The notes below the pieces were generated by a model. It made no database searches. It saw nothing but the letters and a program-made list of their open reading frames with translations, and was not told the origin of the DNA. Source: Ectothiorhodospira magna (GTDB lineage Bacteria; Pseudomonadota; Gammaproteobacteria; Ectothiorhodospirales; Ectothiorhodospiraceae). Taken from it: a stretch of DNA of 64,000 nt. Positions 50,242 through 58,649 of this stretch are shown one piece after another (position 1 is the first letter of the stretch; each line of letters starts with the position of its first letter). A program made the translations under genes and the position numbers. The stretch covers positions 30,444 to 94,443 of the forward strand of contig NZ_FOFO01000011.1 of assembly GCF_900110965.1 (NCBI RefSeq). The letters run 5' to 3'.

Positions 50242-52839
50242 ATGAACACCCAATACCGCAAAAACCTGCCGGGAACAGCGCTGGATTATTTCGACACCCG
50301 CGCCGCCGTCGAGGCCATCCAGCCCGGTGCCTACGACACGCTCCCCTATACCGCCCGCGTCCTGGCGGAAAACCTGGTGCGCCGCTGCCAGCCCGAAGCA
50401 CTCACCGACGCGCTCAGGCAGATCATCGAGCGCAAGCGTGAACTGGACTTCCCCTGGTTCCCCGCCCGCGTGGTCTGCCACGACATCCTGGGCCAGACCG
50501 CCCTGGTGGACCTGGCCGGTCTGCGGGACGCCATCGCCGAAAAAGGCGGCGACCCGGCCAAGATCAACCCGGTGGTGCCCACCCAGCTGATCGTGGATCA
50601 CTCCCTGGCGGTGGAACACGGCGGCTTTGAACCCGACGCCTTCGAGAAGAACCGGGCCATCGAGGACCGCCGCAACGAAGACCGCTTCCACTTCATCAAC
50701 TGGACCAAGCAGGCCTTCCGCAATGTGGACGTGATCCCCCCCGGCAACGGCATCATGCACCAGATCAATCTGGAAAAGATGTCGCCGGTGATCCAGGTCC
50801 GCGACGGCGTGGCCTTCCCGGACACCTGCGTGGGTACCGACAGCCACACCCCCATGGTGGATGCCCTGGGCGTGATCTCCGTGGGCGTGGGCGGCCTGGA
50901 GGCCGAAAGCGTGATGCTGGGCCGGGCCTCCATGATGCGCCTGCCGGACATCGTCGGCGTGGAACTCACCGGCACACTCAAGCCGGGCATCACCGGCACC
51001 GACATGGTGCTGGCCCTGACCGCCTTCCTGCGTCGGGAGCGGGTGGTGGGCGCCTATCTGGAATTCTTCGGCGAGGGTGCCGATGCCCTCACCGTGGGCG
51101 ATCGGGCCACCATCGCCAACATGACGCCGGAATACGGCGCCACCGCCGCCATGTTCTACATCGACGGCCAGACCATTGATTACCTCAAGCTCACCGGCCG
51201 CGACGACGCCCAGGTGGCCCTGGTGGAGACCTACGCCAAGGCGGCTGGCCTGTGGGCCGACAGCCTCAAGGGCGCCGAATACGAGCGGGTGCTGCGTTTT
51301 GACCTGTCCGCCGTGGAACGTACCCTGGCCGGCCCCTCCAACCCCCATGCCCAGCTGCCCACCCGGGAACTGGCCAGCCGCGGCATTGCCGGGGCCTGGA
51401 CCGAGGAGCCGGGCAAGATGCCCGACGGGGCCGTGATCATCGCCGCCATCACCAGCTGCACCAACACCTCCAACCCGCGCAACATGGTGGCGGCGGGCCT
51501 GATCGCCCGCAATGCCAACCGGCTGGGCCTGACCCGCAAGCCCTGGGTCAAGTCCTCCCTGGCCCCCGGCTCCAAGACGGTGAAGATGTACCTGGAAGCA
51601 GCCGGCCTGCTGCCGGAACTGGAGCAACTGGGCTTTGGCGTGGTGGCGTTCGCCTGCACCACCTGCAACGGCATGTCCGGCGCACTGGACCCGAAGATCC
51701 AGCAGGAGATCATCGACCGCGACCTCTACGCCACCGCCGTGCTCTCCGGCAACCGCAATTTCGACGGCCGCATTCACCCCTATGCCAAGCAGGCCTTCCT
51801 GGCCTCCCCGCCCCTGGTGGTGGCCTATGCCATTGCCGGGACCATCCGCTTCGACATCGAGAAGGATGTGCTGGGACACGATGCCGACGGCAATCCCGTC
51901 ACCCTCAAGGACATCTGGCCCAGCGACGAGGAAATCGACGCCATCGTGCGTGCCAGCGTCAAGCCCGAACAGTTCCGGGAGGTCTACATCCCCATGTTCG
52001 AGGCCCGGGACCAGTCTACCGAAACTGTCACCCCCCTCTACGACTGGCGCCCCATGAGCACCTACATCCGCCGCCCCCCCTACTGGGAAGGCGCCCTGGC
52101 CGGTGAGCGCGCCCTCAAGGGCATGCGCCCGCTGGCGGTGCTGGGTGACAACATCACCACTGACCACCTGTCGCCATCCAACGCCATTCTGGCCAGCAGT
52201 GCCGCCGGGGAATACCTGGCGAAAATGGGCCTGCCGGAGGAAGACTTCAATTCCTACGCCACCCATCGCGGCGACCACCTGACCGCCCAGCGGGCCACCT
52301 TTGCCAACCCCAAGCTGCTCAACGAGATGGTGCGGGACGAAAACGGCAAGGTGAAGCAGGGCTCCCTGGCCCGGATCGAGCCGGAAGGCCAGGTAACCCG
52401 CATGTGGGAGGCCATCGAGACCTACATGTCCCGCCGGCAGCCCCTGATCATCATCGCCGGTGCCGATTACGGTCAGGGTTCCTCCCGCGACTGGGCGGCC
52501 AAGGGCGTACGTCTGGCGGGGGTGGAGGCCATCGTTGCCGAGGGCTTTGAGCGCATCCATCGCACCAACCTGATCGGCATGGGCGTGCTGCCGCTGGAAT
52601 TCCAGCCGGGCACCAACCGCAACACCCTGGCCCTCGACGGCACCGAAACCTATGACGTGATCGGTGAGCGCAAGCCGCGCACCACCCTCACCCTGGTGAT
52701 CCATCGCCGCAACGGTGAGCGGGTGGAGGTGCCGGTGACCTGCCGGCTGGATACGGCGGAAGAGGTCTCCATCTACGATGCCGGTGGTGTCCTGCAGCGT
52801 TTTGCCCAGGACTTCCTGGAGGCGGAAAACGCCGCCTGA
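50242..52839 (+). CDS. acnD: Fe/S-dependent 2-methylisocitrate dehydratase AcnD
   Basis: An 865-residue aconitase-type hydratase. The AcnD branch, which works with PrpF, dehydrates 2-methylcitrate in the methylcitrate cycle and can also act as an aconitase. Cluster cysteines are in AAITSCTNTSNPRNM and FACTTCNGMSGALDP. Active-site segments include TCVGTDSHTPMVDALG and IAGADYGQGSSRDWAAKG, and the start MNTQYRKNLPGTALDYFDTRAAVEAI is AcnD-like rather than AcnA-like. The ATG at 50242 is chosen over an in-frame codon at 50200. prpB and prpC are not nearby, so the pair may also serve the TCA cycle. Confidence 0.93.
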   Translation: MNTQYRKNLPGTALDYFDTRAAVEAIQPGAYDTLPYTARVLAENLVRRCQPEALTDALRQIIERKRELDFPWFPARVVCHDILGQTALVDLAGLRDAIAEKGGDPAKINPVVPTQLIVDHSLAVEHGGFEPDAFEKNRAIEDRRNEDRFHFINWTKQAFRNVDVIPPGNGIMHQINLEKMSPVIQVRDGVAFPDTCVGTDSHTPMVDALGVISVGVGGLEAESVMLGRASMMRLPDIVGVELTGTLKPGITGTDMVLALTAFLRRERVVGAYLEFFGEGADALTVGDRATIANMTPEYGATAAMFYIDGQTIDYLKLTGRDDAQVALVETYAKAAGLWADSLKGAEYERVLRFDLSAVERTLAGPSNPHAQLPTRELASRGIAGAWTEEPGKMPDGAVIIAAITSCTNTSNPRNMVAAGLIARNANRLGLTRKPWVKSSLAPGSKTVKMYLEAAGLLPELEQLGFGVVAFACTTCNGMSGALDPKIQQEIIDRDLYATAVLSGNRNFDGRIHPYAKQAFLASPPLVVAYAIAGTIRFDIEKDVLGHDADGNPVTLKDIWPSDEEIDAIVRASVKPEQFREVYIPMFEARDQSTETVTPLYDWRPMSTYIRRPPYWEGALAGERALKGMRPLAVLGDNITTDHLSPSNAILASSAAGEYLAKMGLPEEDFNSYATHRGDHLTAQRATFANPKLLNEMVRDENGKVKQGSLARIEPEGQVTRMWEAIETYMSRRQPLIIIAGADYGQGSSRDWAAKGVRLAGVEAIVAEGFERIHRTNLIGMGVLPLEFQPGTNRNTLALDGTETYDVIGERKPRTTLTLVIHRRNGERVEVPVTCRLDTAEEVSIYDAGGVLQRFAQDFLEAENAA

Positions 52840-52850
52840 GCCACTGCAGG

Positions 52851-52875
52851 CCCCTCTCCCCTTGCGGGAGAGGGG
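52851..52875. repeat. Intergenic palindrome between acnD and prpF
   Basis: CCCCTCTCCC and GGGAGAGGGG form a perfect 10-bp stem around CTTGC. There is no T run, so it is not a classical terminator. Similar C-rich palindromes are dispersed in many proteobacterial genomes. It may protect the acnD mRNA 3' end or reduce prpF expression. Confidence 0.7.
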
Positions 52876-52929
52876 TGTTCACCCATCCAAAGCCCTGAGT
52901 TGTTGCCAGGATTTCCAGGAGACATCTTC

Positions 52930-54111
52930 GTGAGCCACAAACCCCAGATCAGGATCCCCGCCACCTACATGCGCGGCGGCACCAGCAAGGGCGTGTTCTT
53001 CAACCTGACCGACCTGCCCGAGGCCGCTCAGGTCCCTGGACCGGCCCGGGACGCCCTGCTGCTGCGGGTGATCGGCAGCCCCGACCCCTACGGCAAACAG
53101 ATCGACGGCATGGGCGGCGCCACCTCCAGCACCAGCAAGACCGTGATCCTGTCCAAAAGCACCCGCCCGGATCACGACGTAGACTACCTGTTCGGCCAGG
53201 TCTCCATCGACACGGCCTTCGTGGACTGGAGCGGCAACTGCGGCAATCTCACCGCCGCCGTGGGGGCCTTCGGCATCAGCGCCGGTCTGGTGGACCCCGG
53301 CCGCATCCCCGACAACGGCATCGCCACGGTGCGCATCTGGCAGGCCAACATCGGCAAGACCATCATCGCCCACGTCCCCATCACCGACGGCGCGGTACAG
53401 GAAACCGGCGACTTCGAACTGGACGGGGTCACCTTCCCCGCCGCCGAGGTGCAGATCGAGTTCATGGAACCGGCGGATGACACCGGCGGCTCCATGTTCC
53501 CCACCGGCAATCTGGTGGACGATCTGGATGTCCCTGGCCTGGGCACCCTGAAGGCCACCATGATCAATGCCGGCATCCCCACCATCTTCGTCAACGCCGA
53601 GGACATCGGCTATACCGGCACCGAACTGCAGGAGGCCATCAACGGAGACGCAAAGGCGCTGGAGCGATTCGAGACCCTGCGTGCCCACGGCGCCCTGCGC
53701 ATGGGCCTGATCAGCGACCTGAAAGAGGCCGCCCAGCGCCAGCACACCCCGAAGGTGGCCTTCGTCGCCGGGCCGAAGGATTACGTGTCTTCCAGCGGCA
53801 AGCCCGTCCGGGCGGAGGATGTGGACCTGCTGGTGCGCGCCCTGTCCATGGGCAAGCTGCACCACGCCATGATGGGTACGGCCGCCGTGGCCATCGGTAC
53901 CGCGGCGGCCATCCCCGGTACCCTGGTGAATCTGGCGGCCGGCGGCGGTGAGCGCACGGCGGTGCGTTTCGGCCATCCCTCCGGCACCCTGCGGGTGGGT
54001 GCGCAAGCCCGTTGCGAGAACGGCGAATGGACGGTGACCAAGGCCATCATGAGCCGTAGCGCCCGGGTACTGATGGAAGGCTGGGTCAGGATTCCCGCGG
54101 ACAATGCCTGA
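52930..54111 (+). CDS. prpF: AcnD-accessory protein PrpF (isomerase-like)
   Basis: PrpF is required for AcnD to function in the methylcitrate cycle and has a diaminopimelate-epimerase-like fold; an aconitate isomerase activity has been reported. The 393-residue protein begins SHKPQIRIPATYMRGGTSKGVFF and has DGMGGATSSTSKTVIL, FVDWSGNCGNLTAAVGAFGI and VRFGHPSGTLRVGA, all PrpF hallmarks. The GTG at 52930 has AGGAGAC upstream. It follows acnD after a 90-bp gap holding a palindrome. Confidence 0.95.
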   Translation: MSHKPQIRIPATYMRGGTSKGVFFNLTDLPEAAQVPGPARDALLLRVIGSPDPYGKQIDGMGGATSSTSKTVILSKSTRPDHDVDYLFGQVSIDTAFVDWSGNCGNLTAAVGAFGISAGLVDPGRIPDNGIATVRIWQANIGKTIIAHVPITDGAVQETGDFELDGVTFPAAEVQIEFMEPADDTGGSMFPTGNLVDDLDVPGLGTLKATMINAGIPTIFVNAEDIGYTGTELQEAINGDAKALERFETLRAHGALRMGLISDLKEAAQRQHTPKVAFVAGPKDYVSSSGKPVRAEDVDLLVRALSMGKLHHAMMGTAAVAIGTAAAIPGTLVNLAAGGGERTAVRFGHPSGTLRVGAQARCENGEWTVTKAIMSRSARVLMEGWVRIPADNA

Positions 54112-54150
54112 TCTGCCGGCGGCCAGACCGCCCCCCCGATGATGCAAAAC

Positions 54151-54177
54151 GCCCCGGCCTTGTCCGGGGCTTTTTTT
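54151..54177 (+). terminator. Intrinsic terminator after prpF
   Basis: GCCCCGG-CCTTGT-CCGGGGC is followed by seven T residues, cleanly separating acnD-prpF from the heme locus. Confidence 0.92.
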
Positions 54178-54212
54178 CGGCCAGGATACAAGGAAGCCGA
54201 ACCCGATCCATT

Positions 54213-54233
54213 ATTGCGAATAATTATCGTTTG
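54213..54233 (+). promoter_or_regulatory. Fur-box-like operator upstream of hutX
   Basis: The AT-rich stretch ATTGCGAATAATTATCGTT stands out in GC-rich DNA. On either strand it contains GATAATTATTC-type hexamers like the Fur consensus GATAATGATAATCATTATC. It lies about 55 bp before the start codon, so hutX-chuY should be iron-repressed. Confidence 0.6.
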
Positions 54234-54287
54234 TGCTTTCATGTCGGCACCTGAACCCTTTCATTCCCACACTGGAGGACCACGCCC

Positions 54288-54839
54288 ATGGCATCCGCCA
54301 TCCGCGAGACCGTCACCGACCTGGAGCAGGTACGCCAACAACTGACCCAATCGGCGGACGGGATTCTTGAAGACATGGCCCGGCAGGCCCGCTGTTCCAT
54401 GCGGGACATCATCCACTGCCTGCCCCGATCCCTGTGGACCGAGGTACGCGGCAGACATTTCATCAACGTCATGCATGCCCTCTCCGACTGGGGCGATCTG
54501 GTCACCGTGATCCATAACCAGGACGTCATCCTGGAATTCAAGGGTCCGATCCCCCGCGGCAAGACCGGCCATGGTTTCTTCAACCTGCACGGCGGCACCG
54601 GCCTGTCCGGTCATCTGCGCCCGGAGCGTTGTGCGCATATCGTCTTCGTCAGGCGTCCCTTCATGGGCATGGAGACCGCCTCGATCCAGTTTTTCAACGA
54701 GACGGGCGAGTGCATGTTCAAGGTCTTCCTCGGGCGTGATGAACAGCGGCAGTTGCGCCAGGATCAGCTGGATCTGTTCGAGCGCCTGCAAAAGGCCCTG
54801 CTGCATCTGGATCAGGCCGACCAGGGGGCCTGCGCATGA
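54288..54839 (+). CDS. hutX: Heme utilisation cytosolic carrier HutX/ChuX
   Basis: A 183-residue protein of the HutX/HuvX/ChuX family, which binds heme in the cytoplasm and hands it to degrading enzymes. Recognisable segments are MRDIIHCLPRSLWTEVRGRHF, VMHALSDWGDLVTVIHNQDVILEFKGPIPRGKTGHGFFNLHG and GMETASIQFFNETGECMFKVFLGRDEQRQLR. GGAGG lies before the ATG. It overlaps the next gene by ATGA and is preceded by a Fur-like box. The chuX-chuY pairing is as in enterobacterial chuWXY operons. Confidence 0.93.
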   Translation: MASAIRETVTDLEQVRQQLTQSADGILEDMARQARCSMRDIIHCLPRSLWTEVRGRHFINVMHALSDWGDLVTVIHNQDVILEFKGPIPRGKTGHGFFNLHGGTGLSGHLRPERCAHIVFVRRPFMGMETASIQFFNETGECMFKVFLGRDEQRQLRQDQLDLFERLQKALLHLDQADQGACA

Positions 54840-55501
54840 CCCCCGTCCTCATCTTCGGTGCCAGCCGCGGGGTCGGTCTGGAACTGGCCCGACTGCTCCG
54901 GCGGGATGACATCCCGGTACTGGCCATGGTTCGCCCGCGCACGGATGCCCTGCCCTTGCTGGAGATCGGGGTTGATATCCTGCCCGGTGACGTCCTCGAA
55001 CCCGGTGATGTGAAACGGGCCTTGGATGCGCTGGATGATCAGGGCATCGTGGTTTCCACGGTATCGGGCCGGACCGAAGACGGCCGTTTCGTGGACGACG
55101 ACGGCAACCGGATCATTGTCGATGCCGCTGCCGTCCGGGGCGTCCGGCACTGTGTTTTGGTGACGTCCATTGGCTGTGGCGAAATGCGACCATTCCGCTC
55201 GGCACAGGCCATCGCCGCCTTCGGGGATGTGGTGGATGCCAAGACCCGGGCAGAGGATCATCTCAAGGCTTCCGGCGTGCCCTTTACCCTCATTCGTCCC
55301 GGCGGGCTGGGTGATGAACCGGCCACCGGCCAGGGCATGCTGTCGGAAAATCCCGCCATTCACGGCTTCATTCAGCGGGCGGACGTGGCCCTGCTGATCC
55401 GGCGGGTGATGTCCGATCCCGGCGCCCTCGGCAAGGCTTATGCGGCCGTGGACAGGGATCGTGCCCGGATCGATCCGATCCCGGCAACCGGGACGGGATG
55501 A
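54836..55501 (+). CDS. chuY: NAD(P)-binding reductase, probable anaerobilin reductase ChuY
   Basis: A 221-residue short-chain-dehydrogenase-like protein. It has the Rossmann motif VLIFGASRGVGLELARLL, a biliverdin-reductase/NmrA-like middle (VVSTVSGR, HCVLVTSIGCGEM) and the segment TRAEDHLKASGVPFTLIRPGGLGDEP. ChuY of E. coli O157 reduces anaerobilin, the product of the radical-SAM ChuW, and is encoded next to chuX. Here it overlaps hutX by 4 bp and a HutW/ChuW gene closes the locus, so ChuY is the best reading. Sequence alone only proves an NAD(P)-binding fold. Confidence 0.75.
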   Translation: MTPVLIFGASRGVGLELARLLRRDDIPVLAMVRPRTDALPLLEIGVDILPGDVLEPGDVKRALDALDDQGIVVSTVSGRTEDGRFVDDDGNRIIVDAAAVRGVRHCVLVTSIGCGEMRPFRSAQAIAAFGDVVDAKTRAEDHLKASGVPFTLIRPGGLGDEPATGQGMLSENPAIHGFIQRADVALLIRRVMSDPGALGKAYAAVDRDRARIDPIPATGTG

Positions 55502-55506
55502 CACCC

Positions 55507-55537
55507 TTGACTTGCAAATAATAATCAATATCATTTC
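55507..55537 (+). promoter_or_regulatory. Promoter with Fur box upstream of the heme receptor
   Basis: TTGACT (55507-55512) and TATCAT (55529-55534) are spaced by 16 bp. The spacer and -10 contain AATAATAATCAATATCATT, a good Fur-box match. Iron-loaded Fur would cover the promoter. Confidence 0.7.
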
Positions 55538-55677
55538 ATAATTCGTGTTTCCCATCACGGAAACACCTGAGTCCACTTGCAGCTCAGCCCGCCACCGACC
55601 CCTGTCGGCAAGCCAGCCAGGCCGCCTTTTCAAGCTTGGGACGGAGTGCGCCCACTTCGTCGGGTTCTGGAGGTTTC

Positions 55678-57711
55678 ATGACGCGTCAGCGCCTGTGCAT
55701 GCTCACCGCGGCCATCGCCGCCGCCCTTTCCGGCACGGCCCACGGGGCCGATCCGGCCGGGGATCCGCTTTATGCCTCGGTGACCCTGCCCACCCTGCTC
55801 ATTGAATCCACCCGCATGCCGGCACCGGTGGAGCAGGTCAACGCCCCGGTGGCGGTGCGTGACCGTGAGTCCATGGATCGGGACCAGGCCGCCAACCTGG
55901 CGGACATCATGCGCATGCTGCCCGGCGTGGACATCGGCGGCGGTACCCGTGCCATCGCCATGGAACCGGTGATCCGGGGGCTGAGTGGAGAACGGGTCGT
56001 GATCCGGGTGGACAATGCGCGCCAGAATTTCGGCGCCGGCCACAAGGGCAGAATCTTTCTGGACCCCCTGCTGCTGGAACAGGTGGAAGTGCTCAGGGGA
56101 CCGGCCTCCACCCTGTATGGTTCGGGTGCCCTGGGCGGGGTGGTGAATTTCCGCACCCAGGATGCCGACAGCTTCCTGGGGCCGGATGTCGATGCCGGCG
56201 GCCGGGTGAGCGCCGGCTACCAGAGCCAGGGGGATCAGTCCCTGTTCTCGGCCACCGCCGCGGGACGGGGAGAACGCCTGTCCCTGCTGGCCAACGTGCT
56301 CAAGCGGGAGCAATCCGACCTGCAAGACGGGAACGGTGACACCATCCTGTACACCAGCGACGAGATTGTGTCCGGCCTGCTCAAGGGCACCCTGACCCCG
56401 GCACCGGGGCACCGTCTGACCCTCAGCCTGCAAGCCTTCCGGGACGATCACGAGATCCCTTCCAATGCCAACAGTACCGGCACCGGCACCGGCAGCACCG
56501 CCATCATCGTCGACCGGCGCACGGACAACCGGACCCAGACCCTGCGCTACCAACTGCATCCCGATGACAGCCGCTGGCTGGATCTGGATGCCACCCTCTA
56601 CGGCAATCAGGTGGAACTGGACGAAACCCGCACCGACACGGGCCGCAACGATGTCACCCAACTCAATACCCTGGGGTTGGACCTGACCAACACCCTGCGG
56701 TTTGAAACCGGCCCGGTGGATCATCTGGTGGTCGTGGGTCTGGAACATTACCGGGATCGCCAGAAAGGGGAGCGGGATGGCGAGCGCCGTCCCATGTATC
56801 CCGATGCCCGCCAGACAGTCACCGGAATCTTCCTGGTGGATCGCCTGCTCATCACCGACCGGCTGGAGATCGCCCCCGGCCTGCGGTATGACCATTTCAG
56901 CAAGGACGCCGACGACCACGACCGACTGACCGAGTCCGAATGGTCGGGGCAGATCAGTGCCATCTATACCCTGACCCCGGGCTGGGAACTGTTCGCCGGC
57001 TATTCCGAAGCCTTCCGCGCCCCCTCCCTCACCAACCTGTACGTGGGCGGCATCCACTTCGGCAACAACCGGTTCGAGCCCAACCCGGACCTGCGACCGG
57101 AAAAGGCCCGCAACAAGGAACTGGGCCTGACCCACCATGCACGGGGCCTGTTCCATCCCGAGGACCGGTTGCGGGCAAGACTGTCGGTGTACCAGAACGA
57201 CGTGGAGGACTTCATCGACCAGATCGTGGAAACGGAAATGCCGGCCTTCGGTCCTCCCATCCCCGGTGGCCGCACCTACTTCGAGAACGTGAATGATGCC
57301 CGCCTGCGGGGACAGGAACTGGAGATTCATTACACCCATCCGGATCACTTCATCACCGTGAGCGCCGCCCGGCAGCGGGGAGACAACCGCACCGAAGGCG
57401 GCCCCCTGTCCGGCATTCCCGCCGATAACCTGGCGCTGGAAGGGGGCGTGCATGTCATGCAGGGTCGGCTCACCCTGGGTGGCCGCGTGACCCATGCCTG
57501 GTCCCAGGACCGGGTACCGGACGACGCGGACACCGCCGACAGCTACACCCTCACCGATGTCTTTCTGACCCTGCGACCTGGCGCGGACCGGGACCGGATG
57601 CGGGTGGATTTCGGCATCGACAACCTCACCGACAAGACCTACCGCCCTCACCTGTCATCCATGAACGACCCGGGGCGCAACGTGAAGATCCAGGCCAGCT
57701 ATCGCTTCTGA
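55678..57711 (+). CDS. hmuR: TonB-dependent heme/hemoglobin receptor (HmuR/ChuA type)
   Basis: A 677-residue outer-membrane receptor for heme uptake. It has a signal peptide (LCMLTAAIAAALSGTAHGA) and a plug domain with VEVLRGPASTLYGSGALGGVVNFRT. The heme-receptor FRAP/NPDL region FRAPSLTNLYVGGIHFGNNRFEPNPDLRPE contains a histidine between the two boxes, as in HmuR and HemR receptors. The C-terminus is VKIQASYRF. The ATG at 55678 has TGGAGG ahead. It follows a Fur-boxed promoter and is upstream of hmuTUV. The exact source protein (heme, hemoglobin or other) cannot be read. Confidence 0.92.
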   Translation: MTRQRLCMLTAAIAAALSGTAHGADPAGDPLYASVTLPTLLIESTRMPAPVEQVNAPVAVRDRESMDRDQAANLADIMRMLPGVDIGGGTRAIAMEPVIRGLSGERVVIRVDNARQNFGAGHKGRIFLDPLLLEQVEVLRGPASTLYGSGALGGVVNFRTQDADSFLGPDVDAGGRVSAGYQSQGDQSLFSATAAGRGERLSLLANVLKREQSDLQDGNGDTILYTSDEIVSGLLKGTLTPAPGHRLTLSLQAFRDDHEIPSNANSTGTGTGSTAIIVDRRTDNRTQTLRYQLHPDDSRWLDLDATLYGNQVELDETRTDTGRNDVTQLNTLGLDLTNTLRFETGPVDHLVVVGLEHYRDRQKGERDGERRPMYPDARQTVTGIFLVDRLLITDRLEIAPGLRYDHFSKDADDHDRLTESEWSGQISAIYTLTPGWELFAGYSEAFRAPSLTNLYVGGIHFGNNRFEPNPDLRPEKARNKELGLTHHARGLFHPEDRLRARLSVYQNDVEDFIDQIVETEMPAFGPPIPGGRTYFENVNDARLRGQELEIHYTHPDHFITVSAARQRGDNRTEGGPLSGIPADNLALEGGVHVMQGRLTLGGRVTHAWSQDRVPDDADTADSYTLTDVFLTLRPGADRDRMRVDFGIDNLTDKTYRPHLSSMNDPGRNVKIQASYRF

Positions 57712-57730
57712 CATCAAGGAGATCCCTGCC

Positions 57731-57781
57731 ATGAACCCGCTGAACATCCGCAGCGACCGAGGTCGACATGCACCGTCGTGA
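57731..57781 (+). other. Possible 16-residue leader peptide overlapping the hmuT start
   Basis: A strong ribosome site (AAGGAG) precedes an ATG that opens a 16-codon frame (MNPLNIRSDRGRHAPS, then stop). Its stop lies 14 bp inside hmuT, in another frame. It may couple or tune hmuT translation, or be chance. It does not resemble HemP. Confidence 0.3.
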
Positions 57782-58649
57782 ACTGCTGCGCCTGATGGGC
57801 GTCATGGCCCTCGCCGGTCTGCCTGACGGCCTGTGGGCCATGCAGCACCGTGCCGATGACGGACTGAGTGAGGGGCACCGCCTCATCACCGTCGGTGGCG
57901 GACTGACGGAGACCGTCTTCGCCCTGGGGGCCGGCGACCGGATCGTGGGTACCGACAGCACCAGCACCTACCCGGTGGCCGCCGAGGCCCTGCCCAGGGT
58001 GGGCTACCAGCACACCCTCACCATCGAGAGCCTGCTGGCCCTGCGGCCCCATGCCCTGATCCATGACGGCAGCGCCGGACCCGAAGGCACGCTGACCCGG
58101 GCCCGGGAGGCCGGTGTCCGGATACTGACCGTCCCCGGGGAACCGAGCCTGGAAGGGTTCAGGGCCAGGGTACGGACCCTGGGACAATGGCTGGACGCCA
58201 CGGAAACCGCCCGGCGGGTCATCGACGATGTGGACCAGGACCTGGCCCGGGCCAGGGATCTGCGGGCGGGATTTCCCCGCCCGCCCGCCGTGGTGGCCCT
58301 GATGGCCCACGGCCAGGGCAATGCGGTGGCCGCGGGCCGGGACACCAAGGCGGATGCCCTGATCCGCCTGGCCGGCGGACGCAATGTCTTCACCGACTTT
58401 GCCGGCTATCGGCCCGTGTCCCGGGAAGGCGTCATGGCCAAACGCCCCGATGCCCTGGTGATCACCGGGGCGGCGGCGGCGGACTTCGGCGGCATGCTGG
58501 GGCGGGTACCGCAATATGTGGGCGACACCCTGTTCCTGCTGGGGTTCGGCCCGAGGCTGGGCGAGGCCGTGCTCACGGTCACCCGTTTCCTGGCGGGTGA
58601 GTCACACCCCCGCCGGGACGCCCGCTTCACCGATATCCCATCCCCATGA
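57768..58649 (+). CDS. hmuT: Heme ABC transporter substrate-binding protein
   Basis: A 293-residue periplasmic-binding protein of the HmuT/BtuF fold. The signal MHRRELLRLMGVMALAGLP contains a twin-arginine-like pair. The binding fold is seen in LITVGGGLTETVFALGAGDRIVGTDSTSTYP, LPRVGYQHTLTIESLLALRPHALIHDGSAGPE and GRNVFTDFAGYRPVSREGVMAKRPDALVI. The ATG at 57768 has only GAGG at short distance; a stronger ribosome site serves a short frame just upstream. It overlaps hmuU by ATGA. Context (heme receptor, HutX, HutW, Fur boxes) favours heme over cobalamin. Confidence 0.9.
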   Translation: MHRRELLRLMGVMALAGLPDGLWAMQHRADDGLSEGHRLITVGGGLTETVFALGAGDRIVGTDSTSTYPVAAEALPRVGYQHTLTIESLLALRPHALIHDGSAGPEGTLTRAREAGVRILTVPGEPSLEGFRARVRTLGQWLDATETARRVIDDVDQDLARARDLRAGFPRPPAVVALMAHGQGNAVAAGRDTKADALIRLAGGRNVFTDFAGYRPVSREGVMAKRPDALVITGAAAADFGGMLGRVPQYVGDTLFLLGFGPRLGEAVLTVTRFLAGESHPRRDARFTDIPSP

